This document shows, piece after piece, positions 29,436-40,481 of a stretch of DNA of 64,000 nucleotides. The DNA lies in NCBI GenBank assembly GCA_948099385.1, contig CANUEZ040000020.1, forward strand, positions 6,914,501-6,978,500, written 5' to 3'. Origin of the DNA: Fasciola hepatica (taxonomy: Eukaryota > Platyhelminthes > Trematoda > Plagiorchiida > Fasciolidae). Made by a program: the position numbers and the translations under genes. The notes under the pieces were generated by a model, which made no database searches, was not told the origin of the DNA, and saw nothing but the letters and a program-made list of their open reading frames with translations. The stretch's first letter is position 1. Every line of letters begins with the position of its first letter.

Positions 29436-29759
29436 TTAGACGCCTACATCCTGAAGATTTTGCAGCGCACTCTCCATTATTTCGTCCAAGACGAAGTTGA
29501 ACAGGAATGGAAACATAGGACATCCCTGTCGAATACCGCCGGTCATTCCGAACTGACTGGATAGTTCACCGTAAACTCTTACGCGGCCAGAAGTGTGAGA
29601 ATACAATGATCTCAATAGGTTCACGAACTTCTGGGGCATACCTTTTCGATGAAGGGCACTGAAAAGCGCTGCTCGATCAACTGAATCACCAGCTAGCACT
29701 ACAATCTCAGAACCTTTACTGCTGGCGAACGAAGGTGACGAGGGCATCATAGAACTCAC
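29436..29759 (-). pseudogene. RTE-A deletion-fusion ORF, copy 2
   Basis: Encodes the same 107 residues as 5055-5378: an endonuclease scrap (SSKGSEIVVLAGD) fused in frame to the RT (SVDRAALFSAL) and ending at the shared TAA. That the frame is preserved in two separate insertions reflects a common source; function is not implied. Confidence 0.7.
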
Positions 29760-29867
29760 CTTTCTGCAAGTCTGAACTGCAGTCCGTTGGGACGTATGAC
29801 AAGATCACAAACAAATTGCCTGCGCGACGACCGATGCAGTATGGAATTCTTTCTATTTGTGCAGTTC

Positions 29868-29869
<2 letters not shown>

Positions 29870-29926
<57 letters not shown>
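29870..29926. repeat. (TA)n microsatellite
   Basis: About 57 bp of pure TA directly at the truncated 5' end of the RTE-A copy. Confidence 0.95.
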
Positions 29927-29928
<2 letters not shown>

Positions 29929-30043
29929 CCACATGTGCGTGCACGTAATTAATAATTTGTTCATTCATTCTCCATTCTTCATAATAGAGGCAGTGGGTAT
30001 CTCTCCCGTGTAGGCCTCCTCATCACAGCTCAGTGACGTAGAC

Positions 30044-30634
30044 TCATACGTGAGTCTGCCACCACCACCTCTGTAGAAATACATCTAGAAGTCGCTCGAA
30101 CAATGTGTCGTTAGGCTCTTCCGCCACTTCGGCTGGCAGCGAGTTCCATAGACTGGTCCTCCTCCGAGATAGACGGTACACCAGTGGGAGGCCCACCGAC
30201 TGCAGTTTCTTTAGAGTTGGTGGGTGTCCCCTCGTACGGTCATGTCCGCGAAGAGGGAGCTCTGCACGTAGCTCTGGGCCGAAGTCGCCTCTGACGATAC
30301 GCCTGATGAATACCAGGTCTCCTAGGACTCTCCGGTAGGCCACTGGAAACAGCCCTGTAATCTTCAGTCGCTCTTCGTAGCTGACCCCACGTAGCCCTCC
30401 GATAAGGCTGGTTGGGCCTTTCTGTACTCTTTCCAACTTTTTCGCTTCTGCCAACGTACAATGGAAAACCGCTGGCCCCCCGTATTCCAACCTGGGACTT
30501 ACATGGGTTGCACACAATACCTTGAAAGAGTTAAGTGAGAGATGGCCGAATGATCGAGTAATCAGCTCAAGGATACTCCACGCTAACAAACAAACTCTAT
30601 CAGTGTTCCCCACAACCCATGAGAAGGAGAACAC
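30044..30634 (-). pseudogene. CR1-like RT C-terminal fragment
   Basis: A 196-codon open frame on the minus strand. Post-palm CR1 motifs appear in order: CATHVSPRLEYGGPAV, KKLERVQKGPTSLIGGLRG, SYEERLKITGLFPVAYRRVLGD, RTRGHPPTLKKLQSVGLPL, SLWNSLPAEVAE and FERLLDVFL. The usual spacing and wording (LEKVQRRATK ... RRLRGDL ... WNxLP) identify the CR1 clade. The palm and endonuclease are missing. It is the closest relative in the window of the split CR1-E at 15.7/27.4 kb. Confidence 0.82.
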
Positions 30635-30769
30635 TAGGTAGGGAAAGAGTGGCTAGTGTATATTGGAGAAGCGTGCGTGTAACGTGCACGGGCAACGTTC
30701 TAGTGGCCACCGCGCTTGGTGGTGCGAGTTCACATAAACACTGATGTGTGTTAAACAAATAATCAGGGT
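30635..30769. other. short gap between CR1 pieces
   Basis: Joins the C-terminal RT fragment to the ORF1-like block. No motif seen. If both belong to one element, the endonuclease and RT palm are deleted here. Confidence 0.4.
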
Positions 30770-31720
30770 TGAATGCCACTACAATATCGCTTATTCAACA
30801 GACTCCTGACATTAGACGGCATGATAAGTGCTTGTCCTCTTCTGTCTTCCCTCTCCGTGCGGACCCTCATTGCGTCTCCACAACCGGGGCCGCCTGGTTG
30901 GTGATGCTGTTGAGAATGAACGGTTCCCATCTCAGTTGAAGACGCCTCCGCTGAGCACGAAAATCCAGGATAAAAAGACGTTCCCCCACTTGCCTGGCGT
31001 TCGTGGAGCTCGCTCGACGCCAATCGGAGCCTCTCTCTTTCCTCAGGGTCGAGATTTTGAAGGAGTCGCTTTTTTCCTCCTTTTAGTCTGTAGGACCGCT
31101 GTAGCACCCAGCGGCGATCCTCATCGGATCCCAACAACCACCTTGAGCGGACGAGAGTTACCATCCTCATTAATTTTACCTGAGCGAAAAACGGCTCCGA
31201 TATTCACATTATTTGCCAGGTTTTCCTCATCTGCGAGGAATATCTTGGCGAATATGTCCCGTAGAAGAGACACGGCATGATCTAATCTACTGCGTGACGC
31301 CGACTCGGGTGATTCCGGCAGATTCACGACTAGGAAGAATAGGGTCCTTGAAGGTGGCGCCGTCCGTTGACGTGGATTTACCGTTGTCCACTGACCCATG
31401 GTTTCGTCTACCCTGTACCGGGGCCTGTATCTCCGCCGGCTGCATTCGACATCTTCGAAACAGAAGTATTGTCCTCCGAACTTATAGATACTGTGGCTTT
31501 GTCGGTAACCACGTATTTCTTTCGACGCTGCTTTTTTACTGCGGTCGATGGACTGTTTGTAGCGCCCGAAGCGACTTCGGAGTAGGACCTGGGGCTCGTT
31601 GCCCACGGTGCCGCGGGTGCCTGGATCGCCACTGCAGCTGATTCTTCTTTTTCTTTTATTTGCGGTGGTACACTCTGCGTACAGAATTAGCGGAATGGAG
31701 AGCTGCAAGAACTCAGCCAC
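30770..31720 (-). pseudogene. CR1-like ORF1 remnant
   Basis: Minus-strand frames read RTLFFLVVNLPESPESASRSR, LRDIFAKIFLADEEN, NIGAVFRSGK and RPLKVVVGI (31720-31121), then, after a frame change, RRWVLQRSYRLKGGKKRLLQ and LDPEERERLRLASSELHERQA (31110-30960). The order of a short hydrophobic strand, an acidic-helix part, RPLKV and a basic Ser-Tyr-Arg segment matches the RNA-binding-type ORF1 of CR1/L1-like LINEs. Residue-level assignment is by resemblance only. An alternative is an ORF1-like part of a different LINE, since no ORF2 directly follows. Confidence 0.55.
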
Positions 31721-31939
31721 TCATATTTGTCCTCATCGATTTTTGTGCACTTAAGGTGAATCTACCCCTCATAATAATCACACACCAGGGCTTTGACCCG
31801 GGGCCAATAATTTTCCTACAAACCAAACACGTAAATTGACCCTCAGAGGTTCTTACACTTGTATTTTTTATAAATCGGCTGAGATGCCACAAATATCATA
31901 GAACAATAATCATCCACGAAGCACAACGGCAGACACACG
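31721..31939. other. no recognisable feature
   Basis: Unassigned sequence between the ORF1-like remnant and the 3' tail of CR1-B. Confidence 0.5.
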
Positions 31940-31945
31940 GTGTAG

Positions 31946-31986
31946 CGCAGTTAGTTCAGTTCAGTTCAGTTCACTTCAGTTCAGTT
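31946..31986 (-). repeat. CR1-B 3' tail (TGAAC)n
   Basis: On the element strand, repeats of gaact follow tcctatgcaaactgaac. A matching terminus (ctgtgcaagctgaactgaact) ends CR1-C at ~35010, which defines the shared 3' end of these CR1 elements. Confidence 0.8.
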
Positions 31987-32169
31987 TGCATAGGACTTCG
32001 TGTGGCCAGAGCCAATCGTGTGTCCAGATAGTTGTGTTGTCGGCGCGTTTCCGTAGCTCCCAACACTGCGTGATTTTCTTTTTTTGAAGGGCAGAAGTTT
32101 TGTGCAGTATCAGCCCGGGCAGAGTAAGGTGGAAACAATAAGTAATTTGCATCTGACCCTAAAAGTTGC

Positions 32170-32601
32170 TTAACATAACTCGGGGTATACTGCCGCCCAA
32201 CATAGGTCTACTGCTTTCTTAAAAGCCTTCACTGTTGTGGTATTTATGACCTCTTCCGGGAGCTTATTCCAATAGGGTACCACTCTACTTGAGAAGTACT
32301 TCGCCCTAATTTGGATCCTCGAATGTTTCCTTTGTAATCTAAGGCTATGCTCCCTTGTGCCTCTCTCGGGGATCAGAGAGAAATGGTCTTCTCGTCTTTT
32401 TCCTGACAGTCCCTCCATTATCTTGAAGGTTTCTATCAAATCCCCGCCAATGCGCCGTCTTTCCATCGAGAACAGGTCTAGGGCACGGAGACGCTCTGTG
32501 TAGTTAAACCCCCTTTGCCCTACCACCATTCTAGTGGCTAGCCCTTGCACTTTCTCCAGATAGTCGACATCTTTCTGGTAGTGCGGTGTCCAGGCCTGCA
32601 C
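32170..32601 (-). pseudogene. CR1-B RT C-terminal frame
   Basis: A 143-codon frame: WTPHYQKDVDYLEKVQ, LATRMVVGQRGFNYTERLRA, RRRIGGDLIETFKIMEG, GTREHSLRLQRKH, YWNKLPEEVIN and FKKAVD. This is a complete CR1-type C-terminus; only the frame break at 32601-32602 separates it from the palm. Confidence 0.85.
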
Positions 32602-33303
32602 TCAGTACTTCATATGCGGCCCAACTATGGCCTGATATGTCGGAACAAAAATCTCCGGATCTCTACACGACATAATGGATCTAACTCGAAAGAGTTCTCT
32701 CCTGGCCGTATTGGCTGCTGAGGTGCACTGCTTTGACGGCTTAAAGCTGTTGTTCATTATAACTTCTAAGTCTTGGACCTGCGAGACCACTTGCAACGAA
32801 CCCGCACTATTCTCACTAGCCCCTGTATTTGTGGTCAAGCATTGACACTTGGTGAGGTTTAGTGGAAGGTCCCATTTGCGTGCCCAGTTTTGTACTGTTA
32901 ACACGTCAAGTTCTATATCTACTCCAGCTATCTTGACGTCATCGGCAAACATAAAGGTGGGGTTTGTAAGCCCACGTGCTAGGTCATTGATGAAGATGAG
33001 GGAGAGCAGAGGGCCGAGCACCGAGCCCTGTGGCACTCCATTTGTTTCACCTTCCAGTTTCGAGGCATGACTCCCCACCTTAACACTAAACCTTCGACCT
33101 GCTGAAAAACTATTTATCCATTGTCTTGCCTTTCCAACAATTCCCATAGACTGCAGTTTGACGTCCAGAAATCTGTGGTTCACAGAATCAAACGCCTTGC
33201 TGAAGTCCAAGTAGCAGACCGCAATCGATTGCCCTTCGTCCAGGCTCTTGGTTACCTCATCGAGAAACAGCAGGAGATTCGTCAGACAGGATCGTCCTGC
33301 CAC
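32602..33303 (-). pseudogene. CR1-B RT palm frame
   Basis: A 233-codon open frame from GRSCLTNLLLFLDEV through CYLDFSKAFDSVNH (first Asp), GVPQGSVLGPLLS, TFMFADDVKIAGV (catalytic FADD), LNLTKCQCL and VRSIMSCRDPEIF. All palm motifs are intact. The upstream fingers part lies in a different frame at 33686-33459. Confidence 0.88.
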
Positions 33304-34900
33304 AAACCCATGCTGAGCATCTGATGTGGGGTTGTGTTGAGCCAGATGCCTAGAGATCTGTTTCCTGGCTATTCGCTCCAGGCACTTTCACAGTGCCGAA
33401 GTCAAGCTAATCGGCCGGTAATTTTCGGCCTTTTGTCGGGGTCCGTTCTTCAAAACTCCTACATTGTTGCTCTCCTCCAGTCTCCCGGCACAATTCCATC
33501 TCTGAGCGACGTTTCGCACAGCTTCGTCACCAGAGCCTTCAGGACCTCGGCCAGAGGTTGAACGATTGCTGGATGAATCCCATCTGGTCCTGCTGTTTTA
33601 TTTCTATTCGAGGTTTGCAACTCCGCGTACACCTCTTCTTCTCCTACAGCAGGTTCTGGTGTTGGAGGCGCCTGTGGCCCCTCCATTCTTTCCTCTAAAT
33701 TATTTTATGGTCGACATATGCTCCTGAAAGATGCCAACAGCATGTCAGCCTTGTCCTCGTCGTTTAGAGCTAGTCGTCCCTGTGCTCTTTCCAAGGTTGC
33801 TACACTTTCTCTCATACTCTTATGGGATTGTACGAAGGGGTAGAACCGCTTTGGGTTTGTGCTGACCGACTCAGCTAACTGATGCTGAAAGGCATATTTC
33901 TCTACTCTTTGGATGGCTTGAGCTCTGTCCCTAGCCATCTCATAGCTCTCCCATGCCCCCTAAGTTTTGTGCAGCTTGTACGCTACCCGTCGTTGCCTAC
34001 GAATAACTACAGCCTTGCGGGCTTTTGACTTCCGACGTGAGGGTTGATTTCTACGGCTAGCCACCCTCAGAGGCACAAACTCCTGTGTAATTTCGAGTAG
34101 TCCCATCTTGATGGCCTCCCAACGGTCCTCTACGGGGGCGTTTGTGTGTCTCGGTGTCCACTGAACTTCCTCCGCCGCACTCTCTAGTTCACGTGTATTG
34201 ATTCTCCCATAGCGCCGAGGTAACACGATTTCCTTCAGCGCCTTTTGAAGTCTTAGTGTGACCCTCAGGACTACATGATCACTTTACCAAGTGGCATTTC
34301 CCACTTAATTTCTTTAACGTCCTGATGTTGCCGAGTTATGATTAAAACAAGGAGAGACAGGTGCTGTCCACCTGTGTCTAGTGGCCTGCGTCATGTGCTG
34401 CGTAAGTGCATGTCTCTGGACCCACTGCAGAAACTTGTCGCCCGTTGATCCCCTTGGTGCGATCCCGCCTTCCCAGTTAATTTCGGGTAGGATGAGATCA
34501 CCTAATAAGACGAACTCCTTTGTCTGTGCCAGCACCGCATCCAGCATTTGCAAGAGCTCAACGTCTTCCTCATCTGTCACTAGCTGTGCCTTGTGGATAC
34601 AGATAATGCATACTGTTCGCGCCTAGCTCCTGATAAAGCAGGATCTGGCCTGTAAGTTACCGCAGACCAAGTTGAACGGAGCCTCCCAATGGCCTATGTC
34701 GGTCCATATTAGAAGCGCTACTCCGCCCCCCTGCCTTCCACCTGTTCTATCCTGTCCGTAGGCAACGTATCCCTGAAAGCTCATTTCAGTATCTGGCTTT
34801 ATCCAAGTTTCCGTCAATGCACCGACCTCAGACCCGGCGATCCTAGTCATCAACTCCCCTCTTTTCCCGGGAGACTTCAGGTGTTAGAGTACCATGCTGA

Positions 34901-35009
34901 CGATTCCCCGGTCCTCGCTGCTGAATGTATTGCTAATTTTACTTCTGGGGTACCCTCGGGCTCAATCTCAGAGGTGATGCTCTGTTTTATGAACTCTTGA
35001 AGTCCGTTG
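34901..35009. other. boundary between two CR1 copies
   Basis: Contains the start of CR1-B coding traces and the end of the CR1-C 3' tail. No separate feature seen. Confidence 0.35.
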
Positions 35010-36528
35010 AGTTCAGTTCAGCTTGCACAGGACAGGTAATGGCCACGGCCAATCAAGCGTCCAGAATTCCGTCGGTGGTATGCACACCAGTTATGCACTC
35101 ACCATTGCTTTGTGTATTTCATCGAATCCTCTCTAGAAATGATAGGGAAACGGAAAACCTCACCGCACATCAGCTGTGAGAGACATTATATATCATGAGC
35201 GTTCACCGATACAGCATGAATTAAGCGACAACGTCGAATGAAACACGCCCCAAAAGGACCACTGTGCTGCCCGTCATCCATCTGGTAAACACACTCAAAG
35301 CTCACTACAAGGAAATATCTCAGACCACTAGCGATCTAGGTCACCTTTGAAGGACTGGAAGGTCTGCAGTTCTACCATTCCCCCAGGCAGACCGTTCCAG
35401 TTGTTCTCTACCCTGTTGCTAAAGAATTGCGATGTAGTCATCACCCCAGTCCGGACTTTTGTCAGCTCCTTACCATGTCCCCTTTGTTCGGGAACCTAAA
35501 GCCACCTGGAAAAGACTATCCGGCCCGAGGCCAGAGAAACCCCCCATTACCCTGAACGTTTCTATAAGATCCCTCGGCGTCTTCTCCATTCTAACGAGAA
35601 CAGATTCAGGTTACAGAGTCTATACTCGTACGTCTCACGCCTCTAACCTTCAGCCATTCGCGTAGCTAGACGTTGAACTTTTTCTAAGCAAGAGGCGTCC
35701 TTTTTGTAGAAGGATGACCAAGCCTGCACGCTACCTTCTAAGTGAGGTCGTACTGTAGCCATGTAGATAGATGCGAATATTTGCGGCTGTATACAAGACA
35801 ATGCTGGTCGCAGTCTAAATAGCTCACCACGAGCGTTTTGTGCAACAGCGTTGCACTGGTCTGACCACTCCAAGACACTCGTCATGATGACTCCGAGGTT
35901 TTTAACTCTACTGAATGCTTCTACGCTGAACAGCCCTCAGTTGCAAGCGACATCCAAGCTTTCAACTGCCCTCGACAACAAATGGCTTTTTCCAGCGTTC
36001 GAGGGTATATCCCATTTGTATACCCACTCCGGCGCGGTATATATATCCCTGCCTAAGTCCACCCTACCCTCAGATCCAACAATCTTCACACCATCCACAA
36101 AAATAAAGCTAGGCCATTGAAGAGAAGATTCCAGGTCGGTAATAGACAACAAGAATAAGACGTTCACCAAACTGGAGCACGTGTCCTCTACTTTGCCGTA
36201 AAACATCCCTCGTTAGGGAGTCCGCCAGCCACCTACGTATTGGCCCACCTATAACGAAAGTCTCCAACTTGAACATCAAAAGACAATGATTAGCGTGGTC
36301 GAAAGCCTTGCCGAAGTTTAGGTAGCGTACCTCAACTTGCTTACCTTCGTCCAGTCGTCCAGTTACTTCGTCTAAGAAGCACAGGAGATTGGTAGGACAA
36401 GATCTATTATTCAAGATTCAATGTTGGTCCGGACTAAACATGGAGAGCTTCAGTGAGTGCTGAATAACTTGGGCACAGATGATCATCTCAGGGTCATTTT
36501 ACCGAACTATACTGAGGCTTATCGGACT
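35010..36528 (-). pseudogene. CR1-C RT and 3' end
   Basis: Minus-strand CR1-like RT: NNRSCPTNLLCFLDEVTGRL, VEVRYLNFGKAFDHANHCLL (catalytic Asp block with Asp replaced: YLNFGKAFD), RPGIFSS region, then IFVDGVKIVGSEGR (FADD changed to FVDG, both catalytic Asps damaged), the post-palm GELFRLRPALSCIQPQIF and SCLEKVQRLATRMAEG, and a C-terminus near 35640-35340 (NLFSLEWRRRRG). The 3' UTR ends at ~35010 with tgaactgaact. Its 879-bp section 35650-36528 is present again, inverted, at 40482-41360. Confidence 0.85.
35650..36528 (+). repeat. inverted repeat A, left arm
   Basis: Reverse complement of 40482-41360; paired positions sum to 77010 with no length change. Encoded proteins match residue for residue over long stretches (101- and 89-residue frames identical). 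Outside the arm, CR1-C continues to its 3' end on the left, so this arm is the one in its original setting. Confidence 0.95.
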
Positions 36529-36694
36529 GTAATAACACAAAACAGACTAAAGTCAACTCTAAAAATTTGCCACAAACACCGCGACATTCCAGTCCTCAGG
36601 CAAAATATTCTGATCAAAAGTGTAACCTTAAAGCCCGAATACTGATGCAGCCAAGACATGGCCAAACGCCTTGATGATAGACGGGAAGTGTATC
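36529..36694. other. spacer between repeat A and repeat B left arms
   Basis: 166 bp; no partner in the other arms. It may continue CR1-C upstream, but no clear motif is seen. Confidence 0.5.
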
Positions 36695-38009
36695 AGTTGT
36701 TCCCTCATCCGAACTTGGAGACCCAGCGAGGACACAAGAGGAATTTCTTTGCACTCTGCCCACGTACCTTCATTAGATATAGTTTCTTCTCTACTCGGGC
36801 AATATCTCTATGGAAAAGCCTTCCACAGGAGGTAGTAAATTCCTCCTCAAAAAAGGCATTTAGGGCCACACTAGACAACCGGCTAAGACTGACGCCACTT
36901 CCGGTCAATTCTCTGATCACCCTCGCGTAGATTTCTCTCCCCTACATTTCCCCTTCTCGTCTTCGGTCCTATACATTTGCACGTGTGCGCAGCTATAAAC
37001 AGTTCCATTCTCCCTCCTCTTACGAATCACTATGCAAATCACCCTTCTGTTAAAGTTCTAAGGCAACAAGGCTGGTAGTGGTGCATTGGTGTCCATATTC
37101 TAATTGTCGGACTCATGCGCTGAATAAAAAATATTTGATTTTATACTGAAGCCACTTTTTTGAAAGTGGTTGCTTCCCCTTTATTGGGTTTTGCCATTCC
37201 GTCAAGATGGCACTGGAGAAAAGAAGATATATACAAGAACCAGGAACATTTGACCTCAAGTCTCGCATTCGGTAAATACTTCAGGTCTTCAATGCAGACC
37301 GATATCTTCCTGGTGGCCTGGATGAGCGCGGCGCGTGAGGTTCAATAAACTCGCTGTCTGACTTTCGGTGGATATCTCAGGACTGTGTGGTTTGTGCTGC
37401 CCGAGGTGATCGGAATGCCCCATCAGTCACCCGGTGATAAATCTGCCGGCTCACTGGTAATACAAGAAGAAAAATGTGGTCAAAGCTAGTACCCCGAATA
37501 GTTTTGCGCTGTCCAGTGGTCTATCATGCAGCTCACGTAAAAACTAGATGCAAAATACCCTTCAGACTTGTACTTTTAACCTCCCCAATTAAGTTGGATC
37601 TAGTTCAGATTGCGCAAGGCGGAAAGTGGCGAAGGCAAATCGAAAGTCCAGAAGTCTTTCGATGCTAAGCGCTCTAGGTAAGCGCCCATGGCAACGCGGT
37701 TTAGTCCTTCGAATCCTCGTTAAAAAGGAATGAAACGGTGAACCTCATCGTCAATCAACAACGAGAGTCAATATGAATTTGAGCGTTCACTAAGTCAATA
37801 CACAGGAAACGGAAACGTTCAATAACTAAGCATACCACAGCCGTATATGAAGCAGCATGTGGAAAATTCACCGACAGAAATTATCTAATTCCACCTAGGG
37901 TCTAGGAAACCCTTGAATGCCAGGACGGTTCCCAATCGTAAAAACTTGCCCAGGAGTCTAGTGCAGTAGTTGCCCTGAAGTTTTGAAGTGAAAATGTTAC
38001 GAGCCTAAG

Positions 38010-38260
38010 GTCCAAATGTTCCCGCATCTTTGATTATCTTGTTGTCTGAATGTCACTAGTGAGGTGAAAGGTAGTTCACTGGATAATGGGGCAGTGGAGA
38101 AGGAGGAAATGGTTCAAAATACAAATCTTGACAACGTCTTGCAGCTGATATTGCCGGCGAACTGGAAGATAGACCACTGAAAAATACGACGTGGTTCAGG
38201 ACACTAGTCTTGACTACATCTTGCGTCTTGAACTGCCGGGGATCTGAAAGATGGGCCATT
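38010..38260 (-). repeat. 82-bp tandem repeat, left-arm copy
   Basis: Inverted duplicate of the three-unit array at 44528-44775. Confidence 0.75.
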
Positions 38261-38568
38261 AGACCGTGGGAGGAGTTCAGCTTTGTCGCAGTCCGTTCAG
38301 CTTGAGTGGCACGAAAGATTCAATCATAAGAAGCCTGTCAAACATCAAACGGCTGTAACACGATAACGAACACGCTCACGACACAACCGAAACGACGACG
38401 ACAACGACAACGGCGGCGGTTCGACACAAACACAGACGAGTGGGGCCGCCGGATGTGTTGGATGCGGCGCTCTTCCGTGGGCGTTGCGCGTACACGATCT
38501 GCAAAGGCATAGAAAGAAAGAAACCCGATGAGCCGAAGCCCAGTAGGTGCATAAGCAGGTACCAACAC

Positions 38569-40086
38569 TTACATAACAGAGGATGGAAACGTTGGTCTGC
38601 GCAAATGCGGTACACAGCGAGCTTTTCGGACCGCACGCCACACGCAGGCTTGCCGCAGAATAACCTTCCTATTGCTAAGGAAGTGAGGCCTAGCTACCAA
38701 CTTAGGCCGAGCTTTCGCCAGCTTCTTCTCATGACCTCTTGTTCTGGAGTCTGTTGCCATATGGAATAGACTCCCCGTTCGAAGCCCACGAAGGCCTTTG
38801 ATTACCTTAAATGACCCCATGAGATTTCCTCGTGGTCTCCTGCTTTCCATAGAGAGAAGTCTGAGGTCCTGGAGTCTCTGTTCATGCGTCTTGCCCCTGA
38901 CTCTCAGTCATGCGCGTCGTAAGACGTCGTACATTCATCAAACAGGTGACGACCTTTCCTTAGAAGGGTGACCATGCCTGAGCACAGTTTTCTAAAAGAG
39001 GTCTAACTACAGACATGTACACTGGCGTGAAAACCCTTGGCTGTCCGCACGAAAACGGTGATCTCGACCTAAGGAACTCACCGCGTGCTCTTTCTGCAGC
39101 TTCCGCACACTGATCCGACCATCTAAGACCAAAAGTCACCAAAATTCCGAGGTCTTTCACCTGTTTACTGCCCCTATAGAAACTGGGCCTTGGTTGAGTG
39201 CAACCATCAGACATGTCCCTGTCCGTGACAACACATGGCCCTTCCCAACATCGAGAGTTAAGTCCCACTTCTGCGCCCAGTTAAGAAAGGCAAGTGCTTC
39301 CCCCCACTCTAGAGTAAAACGTTCCACCGGTAAGGAAATCCCTTATCCATTCACGAATCTGCCCACTTATACCAAATGACCTCAGCTTGGTTAGTAGAAG
39401 CCGATGGTTTATTGCGTCAAGTACCTTGCTGAAGCCAAGGTGACATACTTCTACCTGATTACCTTCATCCACTCTTTGGGTGACTTCGTCCAGGAAGCTG
39501 GAGAAATTAATCAGGAACAACCTGTATTTTAGAGATCCATGCTGAGCTGGGCAAAACACAGAATTCTCTAGTAGGTGCTGGCAGACGTTTGCCCGGAAGA
39601 TTTTCTCCAGCACTTTGTATGGAATGCAGGTTGGGCTAACAGATCTGTAGTTTCCCATTTCACAGCGAGGTCTCCCTTTATGTGTAGCTACCACTGCCGC
39701 ATTTCTGCAGTCATGTGGCGACCGTCCACGGCCCAGGGTGGCCTTATATAACTTATATTCTGGAAGGAATAGAATATCAGCCAACGGTCTGATGATAGCG
39801 GGGTGGATAACATCTGGCCCGGCGGGCTAATGGATATCTAACCCTTTCAGGTGTTTGCGCACGATTTCCTCCGTAAAACCTACGTCTGTTATGCCTGTTG
39901 GAGGAGTCTCTCCCTACAAACTTATCAGCACACCGTTATCTATTCTGTGCACACCACTAAACTACCCACTCTGACCACCTGCCTTGCTTTGGTTTTCTGC
40001 TGCCACTCCGTTATCATGGGCCGTCAGCGGGTCTACCGCATCTCTCAAAGAACCGTCGGATTGCACGTAGTTATAGTACTTCTTTG
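38569..40086 (-). pseudogene. CR1-D RT, left-arm copy
   Basis: Minus-strand duplicate of the RT part of CR1-D. It contains ADILFLPEYKLYKATLG, MGNYRSVSPTCIPYKVLEKI, FSSFLDEVTQRVDEGNQVE, LGFSKVLDAINHRLLLTKL, FLTGGTFYSRVG and the post-palm GLRWSDQCAEAAERARGEF and CGQPRVFTPVYMSVVRP. The endonuclease part of the right-arm copy is missing because the repeat ends at 40086. It lacks a recognisable FADD block, a deletion shared with the right arm. Stops are shared too. Confidence 0.82.
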
Positions 40087-40481
40087 AATGCTTTTTGAAG
40101 CACCGGGAGGCCTAGTTGTTGTACTCCGATACGGGTCTTTTGACCGAAATTTCCAGATTTATTTTCTTGTTTTCTGAAAGCCTCCGGTGAGCTATATCGT
40201 AGTTCACTGTATAGTGGATCAAAGTAATTCCCACCCCGGGTAACATTTTGAAGGGCTCTGCGCTGAACCACATTTTCAAGTGTCCTGGGGAATAGCAAAG
40301 TCAATTTCTCTCCACCGTACTTGTCAGGGTAACGCCGTGGTAAGATTCGTGTTCGGAGAATCTTTCTGCTTTATTCCTGACCCAAATATTCTGAAGTTTT
40401 CTGTGTTATACTTACCAAAGTATGATACAGTATTTGTAAACTGCAAGTCTTTTCGTATCGATCACCGTTTCTACTTGACCA
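40087..40481. other. unique spacer between repeat B left and repeat A right arms
   Basis: 395 bp without a partner elsewhere in the window. A minus-strand frame (to ~40304) reads TLENVVQRRALQNVTRGGNY, faintly like the CR1 post-palm LEKVQRRATK motif. I do not rely on it. Confidence 0.4.

Larger units (their letters stand above)
28346..29869 (-). mobile_element. RTE-A, internally deleted copy 2
   Basis: Reverse-complement relative of 4945-6460 (paired positions sum to 34814), with the same internal deletions, the same TAA before YADD (29436-29438) and the same second stop (~29294). It differs in its ends: the 5' end stops at a (TA)n tract, where copy 1 continues ~280 bp further, and the 3' tail is five perfect GAT units followed by unrelated flank. 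Different ends with identical internal joins indicate separate retrotransposition events from one deleted source, not a segmental copy. It also lacks the copy-1-specific variants of the foldback. Confidence 0.88.
31940..34900 (-). mobile_element. CR1-B, near-complete ORF2 region and 3' end
   Basis: Minus-strand CR1-type LINE. Reading leftwards: endonuclease (ALTETWIKPDTEMSF, YGQDRTGGRQGGGVALLI, FVLLGDLILPEINWEGG; 34853-34314), linker (34226-33705), RT (GPDGIHPAIVQPLAEVLK; CRAGRSCLTNLLLF-like; CYLDFSKAFDSVNHRF; GVPQGSVLGPLLSLIF; FMFADDVKI; 33686-32602), thumb and C-terminus (VQGLATRMVVGQRGFNYTERL, WNKLPEEVINTTTVKAFKKA; 32601-32170), 3' UTR and a (TGAAC)n tail at ~31950-31985. Only a few frame changes and stops interrupt it, and the catalytic FADD is intact. 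It is the most complete CR1 element in the window. Confidence 0.9.
36695..40086 (+). repeat. inverted repeat B, left arm
   Basis: 3392 bp, reverse complement of 42699-46089; paired positions sum to 82785 (82784 at the outer end because of a one-base indel). Identity looks above 99%: frames differ by single residues (for example V/A, P/Q, L/I changes). It holds the last ~240 bp of a CR1-J copy, an unassigned middle with an 82-bp tandem repeat, and most of a CR1-D RT. Both ends cut elements mid-sequence that continue naturally in the right arm, so the left arm is the duplicate. Confidence 0.95.

Noticed and set aside
37680..37740. tRNA-like wording (ccttcgaatcctcg) in the left arm
   Set aside because: The stem pairs poorly and the rest of a cloverleaf cannot be drawn in either orientation.
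38340..38640. Overlapping open frames with poly-Val and Arg/Cys-rich products
   Set aside because: They come from a GAC/GTC trinucleotide-rich stretch that stays open in several frames; no motif, and the pattern is simply mirrored in the other arm.
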